DNA from: an uncultured Barnesiella sp.
GTDB taxonomy: Bacteria > Bacteroidota > Bacteroidia > Bacteroidales > Barnesiellaceae
Reading direction: 5' to 3'
Length of the DNA stretch: 57,830 bases
Assembly: GCA_944320995.1 (NCBI GenBank)
Contig: CALUJQ010000018.1
Span: 1-57,830, forward strand
The position numbers and the translations under genes are program-made. A model generated the notes under the pieces. The model worked only from the letters and a program-made list of their open reading frames with translations, had not been told where the DNA came from and did no database searches. Within the stretch, counting starts at the first letter, position 1. Each line of letters begins with the position of its first letter. This document shows, in pieces, positions 1 through 9,546 of this stretch.

Positions 1-876
1 TCAATGCGCGACTTGAAAGGACGAATCGGCTCTGTCGCTTCTTCCGAAAAAATAACCGGTGCGATGAAGATGATTTCATCGGCCAAGATGCACAAGGCCG
101 AATTGGCTTTGCGACGCATCAGGCCGTTCAGAGACCAAATTCAGAGTACCATCGACCATCTTATTTCGGCCGATGCAGAATTTTCGTCTCCGCTTACGGC
201 AGTGCGCCCGGTAAAACGGAAAGCGATCGTTGTACTCAGTTCGGACGAGGGGTTGTGTGGCGCATTCAACATGAACCTATTCAAACGTACACTCGAACTT
301 ATCAACCACGAAAAAGAAGAGGCCGGAAACTCCACGATGTTTGTTGTTTATCCGATAGGAAAGAAGGCCTCTAAATTTGCCGAAAAACTGGTTGGTGAGG
401 GGGTCGAGCTTGCCGTTGCCGATTACATGACGGCCAAAAGTTCGGGAGAAGAGATCGCCCGTTTTACGAACGACTTGACTCGCGCGTTTATCGCCGGAGA
501 AATCGATGAAGTAGAAGTTGTTTACACTCATTACAAAAGTGCCAGCAAACAGACGTTGGCCATTCGTCGGTTGTTGCCTATCGAGGCCGACTCCTTGGCG
601 ACAGGTGGGAAAATGATACGAAACAAGCCCTATTTGTTCGAGCCCGATGTAAACACGATCTACAACGTGGTATTGCCGCTTTTTGTCTTGGCGAACATGC
701 AAGAGGCCATTAGTTCCAACCGGGTTTCCGAACAGGCGGCCCGGGTGATGGCCATGCAGTCGGCCAACGATAATGCAAAAGAGTTGCTGGAAGAGTTGCA
801 ATTGGAGTACAATAAACTGCGTCAGCAAAGCATTACCTCTGAGCTGCTGGATATTATAGGAGGAAAAGTAGATTGA
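1..876 (+). CDS. atpG: ATP synthase F1 gamma subunit, 5' end cut by window edge
   Basis: Gamma subunit is the central rotor shaft of F1Fo ATP synthase, coupling proton flow to ATP synthesis on the inner face of the membrane. The first in-frame ATG is at base 4, but the family begins with Met-Ala-Ser-Leu and bases 1-3 encode Ser in frame, so the true start probably lies a few bases left of the window and the Met at base 4 replaces the usual Leu. The N-terminal helix shows KITGAMKMISSAKMHKAE, and the C-terminal helix shows LQLEYNKLRQQSITSELLDI, both diagnostic. About 292 residues, normal length. In this phylum atpG is usually the last gene of the atp operon, and nothing else of that operon is seen downstream. 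Very secure identification. Confidence 0.96.
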   Translation, partial: SMRDLKGRIGSVASSEKITGAMKMISSAKMHKAELALRRIRPFRDQIQSTIDHLISADAEFSSPLTAVRPVKRKAIVVLSSDEGLCGAFNMNLFKRTLELINHEKEEAGNSTMFVVYPIGKKASKFAEKLVGEGVELAVADYMTAKSSGEEIARFTNDLTRAFIAGEIDEVEVVYTHYKSASKQTLAIRRLLPIEADSLATGGKMIRNKPYLFEPDVNTIYNVVLPLFVLANMQEAISSNRVSEQAARVMAMQSANDNAKELLEELQLEYNKLRQQSITSELLDIIGGKVD

Positions 877-970
877 CGATGAGGCTTGGGGTTTCCCTCG
901 GCCTTGCAGGATAAATGAAATAAACCATAGTGTTAACTAATAAAAATAGATAAGTTCTATAAAGAAATTT

Positions 971-1438
971 ATGGGAAGTTTTAAAAATTACATGACATCT
1001 TTCTGGACAGGATTACTGAGTCTCCTCAAAGGTATGGGAGTGACCGGTAAATATTTTTTCAGCCGGAAAGTTACTGAACAGTACCCCGAGAACAGGGCGA
1101 CTCTGAAAATCCCTGAGCGATTCAGAGGTACATTGACCTTGATTTATGACGAAAACGGGCAGCACAAATGTATCGCGTGCGGCATTTGTCAGATGAATTG
1201 TCCCAATGGGACTATCAAAATCGAGGCATCGAAGGTTACCACCGAAGATGGTAAGACCAAGAGAGTGTTAGATAAATATTTGTACGACTTGGGCAGTTGC
1301 ACCTTTTGCCAATTGTGTGTGACGACTTGTCCTCACCACGCCATCAAATTCACCAATGAATTTGAGCATGCCGTATATACGCGCGAGAAACTGGTGAAAC
1401 AACTCAATCGTGCCGAAACCCCAACGGAAAATAATTGA
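971..1438 (+). CDS. nuoI: NADH-quinone oxidoreductase subunit I (2x 4Fe-4S ferredoxin)
   Basis: NuoI carries the two tetranuclear iron-sulfur clusters (N6a/N6b) that pass electrons to the quinone-side cluster of complex I. The 155-residue protein shows two classic CxxCxxCxxxCP motifs: Cys67/70/73/77 (KCIACGICQMNCP) and Cys110/113/116/120 (SCTFCQLCVTTCP). The start ATG follows an A-rich leader without a clear Shine-Dalgarno site, as is normal in Bacteroidota. It is the first nuo gene in the window: nuoA, nuoB, nuoCD and nuoH, which normally precede it, are absent and atpG lies 94 bases upstream. The stop overlaps an in-frame TTG of the nuoJ reading frame, so translation of nuoI and nuoJ is tightly coupled. 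Confidence 0.96.
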   Translation: MGSFKNYMTSFWTGLLSLLKGMGVTGKYFFSRKVTEQYPENRATLKIPERFRGTLTLIYDENGQHKCIACGICQMNCPNGTIKIEASKVTTEDGKTKRVLDKYLYDLGSCTFCQLCVTTCPHHAIKFTNEFEHAVYTREKLVKQLNRAETPTENN

Positions 1439-1446
1439 TTAACATT

Positions 1447-1965
1447 ATGGAACAAATAGCAAATCAAGTAATCTTCGGCTTGCTGGCATTGGTCATCGTG
1501 GTTTGTTCGATCCTTACGGTTACCACACGGCGCATTTTGCGGGCAGCCACTTACCTCCTGTTCGTGCTTTTTGCGACAGCCGGTATTTATTTTCAGCTTG
1601 ACTATACATTCTTAGGCGCAGTACAATTGGCCGTATATGCCGGTGGTATTGTGGTATTGTTTGTCTTTTCTATCTTGTTGACGAGCCACCCCGGAGACAA
1701 GTCGGAATTGCTGACTGCCAAGAAACGCGTTGTCGGGCTCATTGCTTCGATATTCGGAACAATCGTATGCGGATATACGCTGCTTACTTATCCCTTTTTC
1801 ACCAAACCACTCACCAGTGTGATTACCGGTGAAGTGGACATGAAAGAGATAGGGCATGCTCTCATGGGCATGGAGAAGTACCAGTACCTGTTGCCCTTCG
1901 AAGCTATCAGTGTGTTGTTATTGGCATGTATCATCGGAGGCATTATGATTGCCCGTAAAAGATAA
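1447..1965 (+). CDS. nuoJ: NADH-quinone oxidoreductase subunit J
   Basis: Membrane subunit of the complex I proton-pumping arm, 172 residues with five hydrophobic segments. I chose the ATG at 1447 (MEQIANQVIFGLL) because the longer open frame begins with a TTG overlapping the nuoI stop. The segment around residues 55-75 (LGAVQLAVYAGGIVVLFVFSI) matches the conserved third helix of NuoJ, which carries the pi-bulge in solved structures. It lies between nuoI and nuoK with a 5-base gap to nuoK, consistent with a single operon. Confidence 0.93.
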   Translation: MEQIANQVIFGLLALVIVVCSILTVTTRRILRAATYLLFVLFATAGIYFQLDYTFLGAVQLAVYAGGIVVLFVFSILLTSHPGDKSELLTAKKRVVGLIASIFGTIVCGYTLLTYPFFTKPLTSVITGEVDMKEIGHALMGMEKYQYLLPFEAISVLLLACIIGGIMIARKR

Positions 1966-1970
1966 GAATT

Positions 1971-2282
1971 ATGGAAATACCAATGATTGCCTATTTGGTG
2001 GTAAGTACCATCATGTTTTTTGCCGGGGTTTACGGGTTTATCACACGTAAGAATATGCTGGCGATGCTCATTTCGCTTGAATTGATGCTGAATGCGGCCG
2101 ACATCAACTTCGTGGTGTTCAACCGCTATCTGTATCCCGAGGCATTTGAGGGCTTCTTTTTCACCCTCTTTGCAATAGGTATCGCCGCTGCCGAGACAGC
2201 GCTTGCTATTGCCATCATTATCAATATTTTCCGTCATATACGGAATGTTGAAGTGCGTAACCTTGATAAAATGAAATATTGA
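1971..2282 (+). CDS. nuoK: NADH-quinone oxidoreductase subunit K
   Basis: Small three-helix antiporter-like subunit of complex I (MrpC homologue), 103 residues, the usual length. The two membrane-buried glutamates required for proton transfer in this family are visible, in ISLELMLNAADINF and in AAAETALAIAIII. The start could be the ATG at 1971 or the internal ATG at 1983; family length favours either and I keep the longer. The stop codon lies 5 bases before the nuoL ATG. Confidence 0.94.
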   Translation: MEIPMIAYLVVSTIMFFAGVYGFITRKNMLAMLISLELMLNAADINFVVFNRYLYPEAFEGFFFTLFAIGIAAAETALAIAIIINIFRHIRNVEVRNLDKMKY

Positions 2283-2287
2283 TCGAT

Positions 2288-4195
2288 ATGGAATATTCAG
2301 TTATAATACTTTTACTGCCGCTTTGCATGTTCCTCTTTTTGGGACTTGCGGGGCATAAGTTAAGCGAGCGTGTAGCCGGGATATTGGGAACTATCGGGTT
2401 GACGGTAACCACGGTAGTGGCCTATATGGTAGCGTTCAACTACTTCACCATGCCGCGCAATGCCGAAGGCGTGTTCGACACCTTGCAGCCGATCAATCTC
2501 GAATGGTTGCGTTTCACCGAACATTTGCACATCGATTTGGGTATTTTGTTGGACCCCATATCGGTCATGATGCTGGTTGTCATCACAACAGTCTCGTTGA
2601 TGGTGCATATATATAGTTTAGGCTATATGCACGGCGAGAAGGGATTCCAACGCTATTATGCCTTCTTGTCGCTGTTCAGTTTCTCCATGCTGGGGCTGGT
2701 TGTGGCTACGAATATTTTCCAGATGTACATCTTCTGGGAGCTGGTGGGTGTATCGTCCTACTTGCTTATCGGGTTTTACTATACCAAACCGGCTGCGGTA
2801 TCGGCTTCGAAGAAAGCCTTTATTGTTACGCGTTTTGCCGACTTGGGCTTCCTGATTGGTATCCTTATCCTCTCGTTCTTTACCGAGACGTTCGATTTCC
2901 AGACTCTGATGTCCAATCCCTCGTCGTTGGTAACCGAGACGGCCGGAATGACCTTTATGGGTTGCTCGGTAGCTGCTTGGGCGATGGCTCTCATCTTCAT
3001 GGGAGGTGCAGGTAAATCGGCCATGTTCCCGTTGCACATTTGGTTGCCCGATGCCATGGAGGGTCCTACTCCCGTATCGGCTCTTATCCATGCGGCTACG
3101 ATGGTTGTTGCCGGTGTCTATTTGGTAGCCCGTCTGTTCCCCATGTATTGTGCCGTTCCCGAGGTGTTGGAATTGATTACTTGGGTAGGTGCCATTACCG
3201 CACTTTACGCAGCGGTTGTTGCTTGTGTACAGACCGATATTAAGCGAGTGCTGGCTTTCTCGACGATTTCGCAGATTGCCTTCATGATGGTGGCTTTGGG
3301 TGTGGCATTCAATACCGATTTGCATGCCGGGCTCGGTTACATGGCTTCCATGTTCCACCTCTTCACGCACGCCATGTTCAAGGCCCTCTTGTTCTTGGGC
3401 GCCGGTTGTATTATCCATGCCGTTCACTCCAATGAAATGTCCGAGATGGGCAACTTGCGCAAATATATGCCTGTGACACATATCACCTTCTTGATTGCCT
3501 GCTTGGCTATTGCCGGCATTCCTCCCTTCTCGGGATTTTTCAGTAAGGACGAAATCCTTACCGCCGCATTCGAGAAGAGCGCTTTCTGGGGCGTTTGGAT
3601 GACGGCCGTTGCCGGTCTCACGGCATTCTATATGTTCCGTCTGTACTATCGTATTTTCTGGTGGAGCAAACCTTCATACGAACATCACACGCCGCACGAA
3701 GCCCCCATGTCGATGTATCTGCCGTTGGTATTCCTTGCATTGGTTACCTGTGTGGCCGGATTCATTCCTTTCGGCGAATTTGTATCGGTAAACGGCGAGG
3801 CTTACCACATACATCTCGATTGGTCGGTCGCCACGACCAGTATTATCGTTGCCCTGCTTGGTATCGCTCTGGCTACATGGATGTACTTCTCGGAAAATAC
3901 CAGACCCAAAGCGCTGGCCGACAAGTTCCGGGCTTTGCATACGGCCGCATACCACCGTTTCTATATGGACGAGCTTTATATGTGGGTAACCCATAAAATC
4001 ATATTCCAACGTATTTGCCGACCTATTGCGTGGTTTGACCGCCATGTCGTTGACGGCACGATGAATATGCTGGCCACCGTTACCAACGGAGTCTCCTACG
4101 GCATACGCAAGTTGCAATCGGGATATATCCAGTGGTATGTATGGGTATTCATTATGGGCGCTTTGTTGATCGCCGTATTGGCAATGTGCTTTTAA
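2288..4195 (+). CDS. nuoL: NADH-quinone oxidoreductase subunit L
   Basis: Largest antiporter-like proton-pumping subunit, distal end of the membrane arm, 635 residues. I place the start at the ATG at 2288 (MEYSVIILLLP); the open frame extends 9 bases upstream only through a TTG overlapping the nuoK stop. The core contains GGAGKSAMFPLHIWLPDAM and GPTPVSALIHAATMV, the standard NuoL/Mrp signature with the buried lysine. The C-terminal part (from about residue 530) is hydrophilic then rejoins the membrane, which fits the long lateral helix of NuoL and its anchoring last helix. Spacing to nuoM is 36 bases. Confidence 0.96.
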   Translation: MEYSVIILLLPLCMFLFLGLAGHKLSERVAGILGTIGLTVTTVVAYMVAFNYFTMPRNAEGVFDTLQPINLEWLRFTEHLHIDLGILLDPISVMMLVVITTVSLMVHIYSLGYMHGEKGFQRYYAFLSLFSFSMLGLVVATNIFQMYIFWELVGVSSYLLIGFYYTKPAAVSASKKAFIVTRFADLGFLIGILILSFFTETFDFQTLMSNPSSLVTETAGMTFMGCSVAAWAMALIFMGGAGKSAMFPLHIWLPDAMEGPTPVSALIHAATMVVAGVYLVARLFPMYCAVPEVLELITWVGAITALYAAVVACVQTDIKRVLAFSTISQIAFMMVALGVAFNTDLHAGLGYMASMFHLFTHAMFKALLFLGAGCIIHAVHSNEMSEMGNLRKYMPVTHITFLIACLAIAGIPPFSGFFSKDEILTAAFEKSAFWGVWMTAVAGLTAFYMFRLYYRIFWWSKPSYEHHTPHEAPMSMYLPLVFLALVTCVAGFIPFGEFVSVNGEAYHIHLDWSVATTSIIVALLGIALATWMYFSENTRPKALADKFRALHTAAYHRFYMDELYMWVTHKIIFQRICRPIAWFDRHVVDGTMNMLATVTNGVSYGIRKLQSGYIQWYVWVFIMGALLIAVLAMCF

Positions 4196-4231
4196 CTGAT
4201 GGTTGAACGATAAAAATATTAAAGAAACATT

Positions 4232-5722
4232 ATGAATTTTCTATCATTATTTGTGCTTATTCCTCTCTTGATGATGCTGGGACTCTGGATGTCAAGAGAT
4301 ATGAAACAGATACGAACGGTAGCAGTTATCGGTTCAACCTTATTGTTGGCGTTGTCTGTATATACGCTCGTTGAGTTTCTGGCCGAACGCGCTGCCGGAA
4401 ATACCGCGACGATGTTGTTTACCGACAGCCGTATGTGGTATGAACCTCTGAATATCCATTATGCGGTAGGTGTGGACGGTGTCTCGGTAGCCATGTTGCT
4501 GCTTTCGTCCATTATCGTATTTGCCGGAGTTTTTGCTTCTTGGAAAATTGATCCGCTCCCCAAAGAGTTCTTCTTGTGGTTCATGTTGCTCTCTACCGGA
4601 GTATTTGGATTCTTTATTTCGGTCGACCTCTTTACCATGTTTATGTTCTACGAGGTTGCCCTTATTCCCATGTATTTGTTGATAGGTGTTTGGGGAAGCG
4701 GTAAAAAGACCTACTCGGCCATGAAATTGACGCTTATGCTTATGGGTGGTTCGGCTTTGTTGATGATCGGTATTTTGGGTATCTACTACCAATCGGGGTT
4801 GCACTCGATGAATGTAGTAGAAATTGCCGAGAACGGCCATATCCCCATGAATTGGCAATATTTCCTCTTCCCCATGACGTTTGTAGGTTTTGGTGTGTTG
4901 GGAGCCATGTTCCCGTTCCATACATGGTCGCCCGACGGTCATGCTTCGGCGCCCACGGCAGTGTCGATGTTGCACGCCGGTGTGCTGATGAAGTTGGGAG
5001 GATACGGCTGTTTCCGGGTGGCTATCTATTTGATGCCGCAGGCTGCTACCGAACTGGCTTGGATATTCTTGATCTTGACCGGTATCAGCGTGGTATATGG
5101 CGCATTCAGCGCATGTGTACAGACCGACCTCAAATACATCAATGCCTATTCTTCGGTAAGTCACTGCGGCTTGGTATTGTTTGCTATCCTCATGTTGAAC
5201 ACGACGGCCATGACCGGTGCGGTGATGCAGATGCTTTCGCACGGTTTGATGACAGCTCTCTTCTTTGCCCTCATCGGTATGATTTACGGACGTACTCACA
5301 CGCGTGATATTCGCGAGATGGGCGGCTTGATGCAAATCATGCCTTTCCTGTCGGTATGTTATGTGATTGCCGGTTTGGCTTCGTTGGGCTTGCCGGGATT
5401 GAGTGGATTCGTAGCCGAGATGACGATTTTCGTCGGCTCTTTTGAGCATGCCGATATTTTCCGTCGGGTACTTACCATTGTGGCATGTACTTCGATTGTG
5501 ATAACCGCAGTTTATATTTTGCGAGTTGTCGGCAAGTTGTTGTTTGGTGCCGTACAAAACGAGCATCATCGCGAGTTGACCGATGCCGAATGGTGGGAAC
5601 GCCTCTCGACGATTACGCTTATCGTATGTGTGGCTGCTATCGGTTGTTTCCCCCATTGGATTTCCGATTTGATTCGTGAGGGTGTAGAACCTATTACTAA
5701 TTTGTTGTCTCAAGCTCTTTAA
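4232..5722 (+). CDS. nuoM: NADH-quinone oxidoreductase subunit M
   Basis: Second antiporter-like pump subunit of complex I, 496 residues, about 14 membrane segments. It carries the family core FPFHTWSPDGHASAPTAVSM; most homologues have Leu-Pro-Asp-Ala-His here, so the SPDGH form is a small variation typical of this phylum. The conserved buried Glu appears in FYEVALIPMYLLIG. It lies 12 bases before nuoN. Length and context make the assignment secure. Confidence 0.96.
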   Translation: MNFLSLFVLIPLLMMLGLWMSRDMKQIRTVAVIGSTLLLALSVYTLVEFLAERAAGNTATMLFTDSRMWYEPLNIHYAVGVDGVSVAMLLLSSIIVFAGVFASWKIDPLPKEFFLWFMLLSTGVFGFFISVDLFTMFMFYEVALIPMYLLIGVWGSGKKTYSAMKLTLMLMGGSALLMIGILGIYYQSGLHSMNVVEIAENGHIPMNWQYFLFPMTFVGFGVLGAMFPFHTWSPDGHASAPTAVSMLHAGVLMKLGGYGCFRVAIYLMPQAATELAWIFLILTGISVVYGAFSACVQTDLKYINAYSSVSHCGLVLFAILMLNTTAMTGAVMQMLSHGLMTALFFALIGMIYGRTHTRDIREMGGLMQIMPFLSVCYVIAGLASLGLPGLSGFVAEMTIFVGSFEHADIFRRVLTIVACTSIVITAVYILRVVGKLLFGAVQNEHHRELTDAEWWERLSTITLIVCVAAIGCFPHWISDLIREGVEPITNLLSQAL

Positions 5723-5734
5723 TCATACAAGTAT

Positions 5735-7171
5735 ATGGATTATTCACAGTTTTTAGTTATGCGCGGAGAAATATCGCTGCTGGTTGTATTCTTGCTGATA
5801 TTTCTTATTGACACCTTTGGTGGTCAAAAGAGCCTCAAAGGGTTATCGGTTGCGGCGTGTGTCTTGTTTGGCTTGCATACAATTTGGAATATCATACCGG
5901 CCGAATCGGCTTCGGCTTTCGGCGGCATGTATCAGATTTCGCCGATCGCATCGTTGGTTAAAACCGTACTCAATATAGGGACTTTGATTGTATTGCTGCA
6001 ATCGATTTCGTGGGTCGATACACCCGATGTGAAATTGCGCCGGGGCGAGTTCTACGAATTGTTGTTGGTAACCCTCTTCGGTATGTACCTGATGGTTTCA
6101 TCGGGGCACTTCCTGCTCTTCTTTATCGGGCTCGAAACCGCTTCGTTGCCTATGGCAGCATTGATTGCCATCAACAAGAAAGATACCGAGTCGTATGAGG
6201 CTGGGGCCAAATACCTCTTTACTGCGGTATTCTCGTCGGCTCTCTTCCTTTTAGGCCTTTCTTTCCTGTATGGTGTGTCGGGTACGCTGTACTTCGACGA
6301 TATAGCCGTAAACATTGCCACAAACCACACTCCTTTGCTCATTGCCACTATCGCCTTTGTATTGGCCGGCATGGGATTCAAACTGTCGTTGGTTCCGTTC
6401 CACTTGTGGACTGCTGATGTATATCAAGGAGCCCCCACACAGGTAACCTCTTATCTGTCGGTTATCTCGAAAGGTTCTGCGGCATTTGCCTTGATGTTGA
6501 TTCTTTACAAGGTCTTTTCCCTCGATCCGGTTGTTTGGCAAGGTATTATGTGGGCGTTGATCGTGTTGACGATCACGTTGGGTAACTTGTTTGCCATTCG
6601 CCAGAAAAACCTGAAACGGTTCTTGGCCTTCTCCTCGATTTCTCAGGCCGGATATATCATGTTGGGTATCATTGCCGGGTCGGCACAAGGCATGACTGCT
6701 TTGGTTTATTACGTGCTGGTATATATCTTCTCCAACTTGGCTGCCTTCGGGGTCATCTCGTCCATCGAGCATCATAGCGGCAAGGTGGGCATGGACGATT
6801 ATAACGGCTTGTATAAGACTAATCCCAAATTGAGTGTCGTGATGATGTTGGCCATGTTCTCACTGGCCGGTATCCCGCCGTTTGCCGGATTTTTCAGCAA
6901 GTTCTTCATCTTTGCCTCGGCTATTCACTCGGGATTCTATATCTTGGTACTCATCGCCTTGCTGAATACGATCATATCGCTCTACTACTATTTGTTGGTC
7001 GTAAAGGCTATGTTCATCAACAATGAAAACGAAGGGTGTGCCATCGCATCGTTCCGTAGCGACAACGGCTCGCGCGTGAGCCTTATCGTGTGTGTGGCAG
7101 GTATTCTATTGTTGGGTATCGCAAGTTGTGTATACGGCTACTTTACAGACCTTAGTCTGTTGGGTATCTAA
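5735..7171 (+). CDS. nuoN: NADH-quinone oxidoreductase subunit N
   Basis: Third antiporter-like subunit of complex I, 478 residues, homologous to NuoL and NuoM, and proximal to the quinone site in the assembled arm. The core reads [20 protein letters not shown], the NuoN form of the antiporter signature. It is the last gene of the nuo block and is followed 25 bases later by a strong intrinsic terminator, so I read 971-7171 as one transcript end. NuoE, F and G are not expected here: many Bacteroidota complexes lack the NADH module and accept electrons from other donors. Confidence 0.95.
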   Translation: MDYSQFLVMRGEISLLVVFLLIFLIDTFGGQKSLKGLSVAACVLFGLHTIWNIIPAESASAFGGMYQISPIASLVKTVLNIGTLIVLLQSISWVDTPDVKLRRGEFYELLLVTLFGMYLMVSSGHFLLFFIGLETASLPMAALIAINKKDTESYEAGAKYLFTAVFSSALFLLGLSFLYGVSGTLYFDDIAVNIATNHTPLLIATIAFVLAGMGFKLSLVPFHLWTADVYQGAPTQVTSYLSVISKGSAAFALMLILYKVFSLDPVVWQGIMWALIVLTITLGNLFAIRQKNLKRFLAFSSISQAGYIMLGIIAGSAQGMTALVYYVLVYIFSNLAAFGVISSIEHHSGKVGMDDYNGLYKTNPKLSVVMMLAMFSLAGIPPFAGFFSKFFIFASAIHSGFYILVLIALLNTIISLYYYLLVVKAMFINNENEGCAIASFRSDNGSRVSLIVCVAGILLLGIASCVYGYFTDLSLLGI

Positions 7172-7196
7172 TAGATAAAGAGTAATATTATATAGA

Positions 7197-7242
7197 TCCG
7201 ACGGCCGGAGGACGATTGTTGTCCGGCCGTCGGATTTTTTTT
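7197..7242 (+). terminator. Intrinsic terminator of the nuo block
   Basis: A perfect 13-base-pair stem (TCCGACGGCCGGA paired with TCCGGCCGTCGGA) followed directly by eight T. It sits 25 bases after the nuoN stop and has no T tract on the opposite strand, so it acts on the nuo transcript and not on the convergent ccsBA operon. Confidence 0.93.
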
Positions 7243-7263
7243 ATATATAGAAAGGATGGTTAG

Positions 7264-9447
7264 TTAAGCGTAACTGTGCATGCCACCCAGCAAGAAATTA
7301 ACCCCGAAATAGGTGATAAGTACGCAGAAGAAGGCTGCTACACAATAACCATGGAAGAATGAGGGTTTCTTGAAAAGAGGTAACGATACGGGGTGTAGGG
7401 CCATGGCATAAACAAGCCATGTAATGAGAGCCCATACTTCTTTGGGATCCCAGCCCCAGTATCGACCCCATGAGATATTAGCCCAAATGGCTCCTACAAA
7501 GATTCCGGCAGCCAAAGAGAATACGGCAGGATAGAGAAGTATGAGCCCCACGATTTGCAATTGTTCGGCTTGTTTAGGGTTTCGTTGATAAAGGACAAGG
7601 CCTGCGATGCCGTTGAGCATGACGAATGCTAGTAATGTGTAGGCTACCATGACAAGAACGACATGTACTGAAAGCAAAGGAGAGGTGAGTACCGGCATAA
7701 GCGGGGTAATTTGAGGGTTTGATTCTCCCATCATCGAGACCAGCATGGCCAGACCACCCACCAGATAGCCGAAAGGCAGGACCAGAATGAAGCGTCGGTG
7801 ACTTAGCAGGGTAATACCTAAGGCACACCATGCCATGAATTGCATGGTCTCGAATCCGTTGGCGAGAGGCCAGTGTCGGGCGATATATCCTCGCAAGAGC
7901 AGTACGATTGAGAGATAGATAAAGCCGAGAAGTATTCCGGTGAGCAGTAGCGGTTGTATGGGAGAGGATTCGGAATTGCCTCGGGTGATGTGGCGACAGA
8001 CATAGAGAAAGGCTGCTGTGCCGATGACAATAAGCAGGATGGCCAGAGGGAGCGAATAGCCCATGCGATTATAGAGAAGTTCGGCTTGCAGTCGGGTTGT
8101 CGAGGGGAAAGCTTCGCCGCAACATTTTTGCTGGTATTGGCCTATTTTTGCGAGAACTTGTGACAATTCGGCGTAGTTGTGTTTGGCGACCAATTCGTTT
8201 ATATAGTTCATTGACTGCTCGATAAAGACAGTCTGTTCATAAGGTAGTTCACGAGGAAGGATATCGACTTGCGAGACCCAGTGCAGGGTGTCGTTCAATC
8301 GGTAAGGAAAGATTTGTAGCATGGAGCCGGTGCAAAGCATGGCAATGAGGCTGAATTTCTCGTTAGCCTCGCTCACTCCCCGGTGGGTGATGTGTTCGGA
8401 ACGATAGTCTCTTATGGCTCGGTTGAAATCGGTAAGCCGGGCATATCGTCCCTCTATTCCCAACAGTTGGCGGGCCTCCCGGCTTTTTATCTTGATCATC
8501 GGCTCTTGTTTCCACTCGTCGTAGTAGAACAACCAGCCCGATAATACCTGCTCGGCAGTAAGACCTAGGTAGCTGCTCTTCCCGTAGAGTTTCATTGTGA
8601 AATCGTGAGCCAATGTAGAGATTGGACAGATACGTTGGTTATAGTAGACACAGAGTTGTCCCAAATCGTGTGACAGGTTGCGAGGAAGGGTAGGTGGAAT
8701 TTGTTCGGCAGCATGGGTCGGGTATATGGTTGCCAGAAGGACGACGCCACCGAGCCCGAGCCCTCGTAAGTTGCGGTTTTGCAGCAATCGCCGGAAAGTA
8801 CCTTGCCGATCGGTGAGCTGGATTATCATCGATAATAGCAGTAATAAATAGCCGGTATAGGTGATGCCGATGCCCCAAGGGTCGTGTGCTACCGAGAGTC
8901 GGGAGCCGGCTCTGTCGGAGTCGTAGGACGACTGGTAGAAGCGATATCCTCTGTATCGGGCAATACGATTCATGGCGATGGTCTCGTGTTCTGTATGTTC
9001 TCCATCGATGATAGTGATGCCGCTTATGAAATCAAGAGGAGTTTGGGTGCCGGGGTAATATTCGATATTGAATTTTTCCAGTGTGACTGAGAATGGGAGT
9101 TGCTGTTTCTGCCCCTTGTTGTCGAGATAAACCGATACCGGCTTTTCGTCGATACGCAGATGTAGGGTTCCTTGTTTGCCGGTAAGCCATGTGATAAAGG
9201 CCCCGCCTAAAATAATTAATAAAGCGAGGTGCAGCAGCCATGTGGCCGGGCGCAAAAAGCGATGGCGCAGCAGGTAGGCGGTGGCAAGAATGGAAAGAAC
9301 GCCCCATATTCCTACAAATCCCGGCGATTGGTAGATGTAGCGGGTGACAAAGAGGGTGCCGTGTTCCTTTTCAAGAATGGTCGCTACGGTCAGTATACAC
9401 AGTATGACAGCCAGCAGACCGAAAGTTGTTCGTTTTAGAATCTTCAT
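7264..9447 (-). CDS. ccsBA: Fused ResB/CcsB-CcsA cytochrome c biogenesis protein
   Basis: Membrane haem exporter and ligase of system II, which attaches haem to CxxCH cysteines of c-type cytochromes in the periplasm. The 727-residue protein begins at the ATG at 9447 (MKILKRTTFGLL); the open frame extends 16 codons further with no family support. The first third resembles ResB/CcsB: four membrane segments and a soluble periplasmic domain. The C-terminal third is CcsA-like with the tryptophan-rich WWD haem-handling segment WGRYWGWDPKEVWALITW at roughly residues 658-675, and conserved His in flanking helices. It lies downstream of a CxxCH lipoprotein gene (start separated by 99 bases that contain a perfect hairpin), which suggests it serves that protein. 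Some fused proteins are named CcsBA or CycH; function is secure, exact naming less so. Confidence 0.9.
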   Translation of the reverse strand: MKILKRTTFGLLAVILCILTVATILEKEHGTLFVTRYIYQSPGFVGIWGVLSILATAYLLRHRFLRPATWLLHLALLIILGGAFITWLTGKQGTLHLRIDEKPVSVYLDNKGQKQQLPFSVTLEKFNIEYYPGTQTPLDFISGITIIDGEHTEHETIAMNRIARYRGYRFYQSSYDSDRAGSRLSVAHDPWGIGITYTGYLLLLLSMIIQLTDRQGTFRRLLQNRNLRGLGLGGVVLLATIYPTHAAEQIPPTLPRNLSHDLGQLCVYYNQRICPISTLAHDFTMKLYGKSSYLGLTAEQVLSGWLFYYDEWKQEPMIKIKSREARQLLGIEGRYARLTDFNRAIRDYRSEHITHRGVSEANEKFSLIAMLCTGSMLQIFPYRLNDTLHWVSQVDILPRELPYEQTVFIEQSMNYINELVAKHNYAELSQVLAKIGQYQQKCCGEAFPSTTRLQAELLYNRMGYSLPLAILLIVIGTAAFLYVCRHITRGNSESSPIQPLLLTGILLGFIYLSIVLLLRGYIARHWPLANGFETMQFMAWCALGITLLSHRRFILVLPFGYLVGGLAMLVSMMGESNPQITPLMPVLTSPLLSVHVVLVMVAYTLLAFVMLNGIAGLVLYQRNPKQAEQLQIVGLILLYPAVFSLAAGIFVGAIWANISWGRYWGWDPKEVWALITWLVYAMALHPVSLPLFKKPSFFHGYCVAAFFCVLITYFGVNFLLGGMHSYA

Positions 9448-9474
9448 TGTCTTTGGGTGATACGTTTCTTTATA

Positions 9475-9515
9475 CCCCGAAATGCCGGCACGCATTGCGT
9501 GCCGGCATTTCGGGG
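9475..9515. repeat. Perfect 19-bp inverted repeat between di-haem lipoprotein and ccsBA genes
   Basis: The arms CCCCGAAATGCCGGCACGC (9475-9493) and its exact complement (9497-9515) are separated by only ATT. No T tract follows on either strand, so it is not a standard intrinsic terminator. On the minus strand it lies inside the predicted operon, after the di-haem lipoprotein stop and before ccsBA, and could lower read-through, protect the upstream message 3' end or block ribosome access to ccsBA. Confidence 0.85.
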
Positions 9516-9546
9516 GGTGCAGAAAGGGTTAGAGTGTTCGACCCGG

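Noticed and set aside
4340..5713. 457-residue open frame on the minus strand inside nuoM
   Set aside because: No start context, no domain pattern, and the opposite strand is clearly nuoM; composition is His/Arg/Gln rich as expected for an antisense shadow.
9448..9495. 16-codon N-terminal extension of ccsBA
   Set aside because: It is encoded by one arm of the palindrome and does not match any signal or membrane segment of the family.
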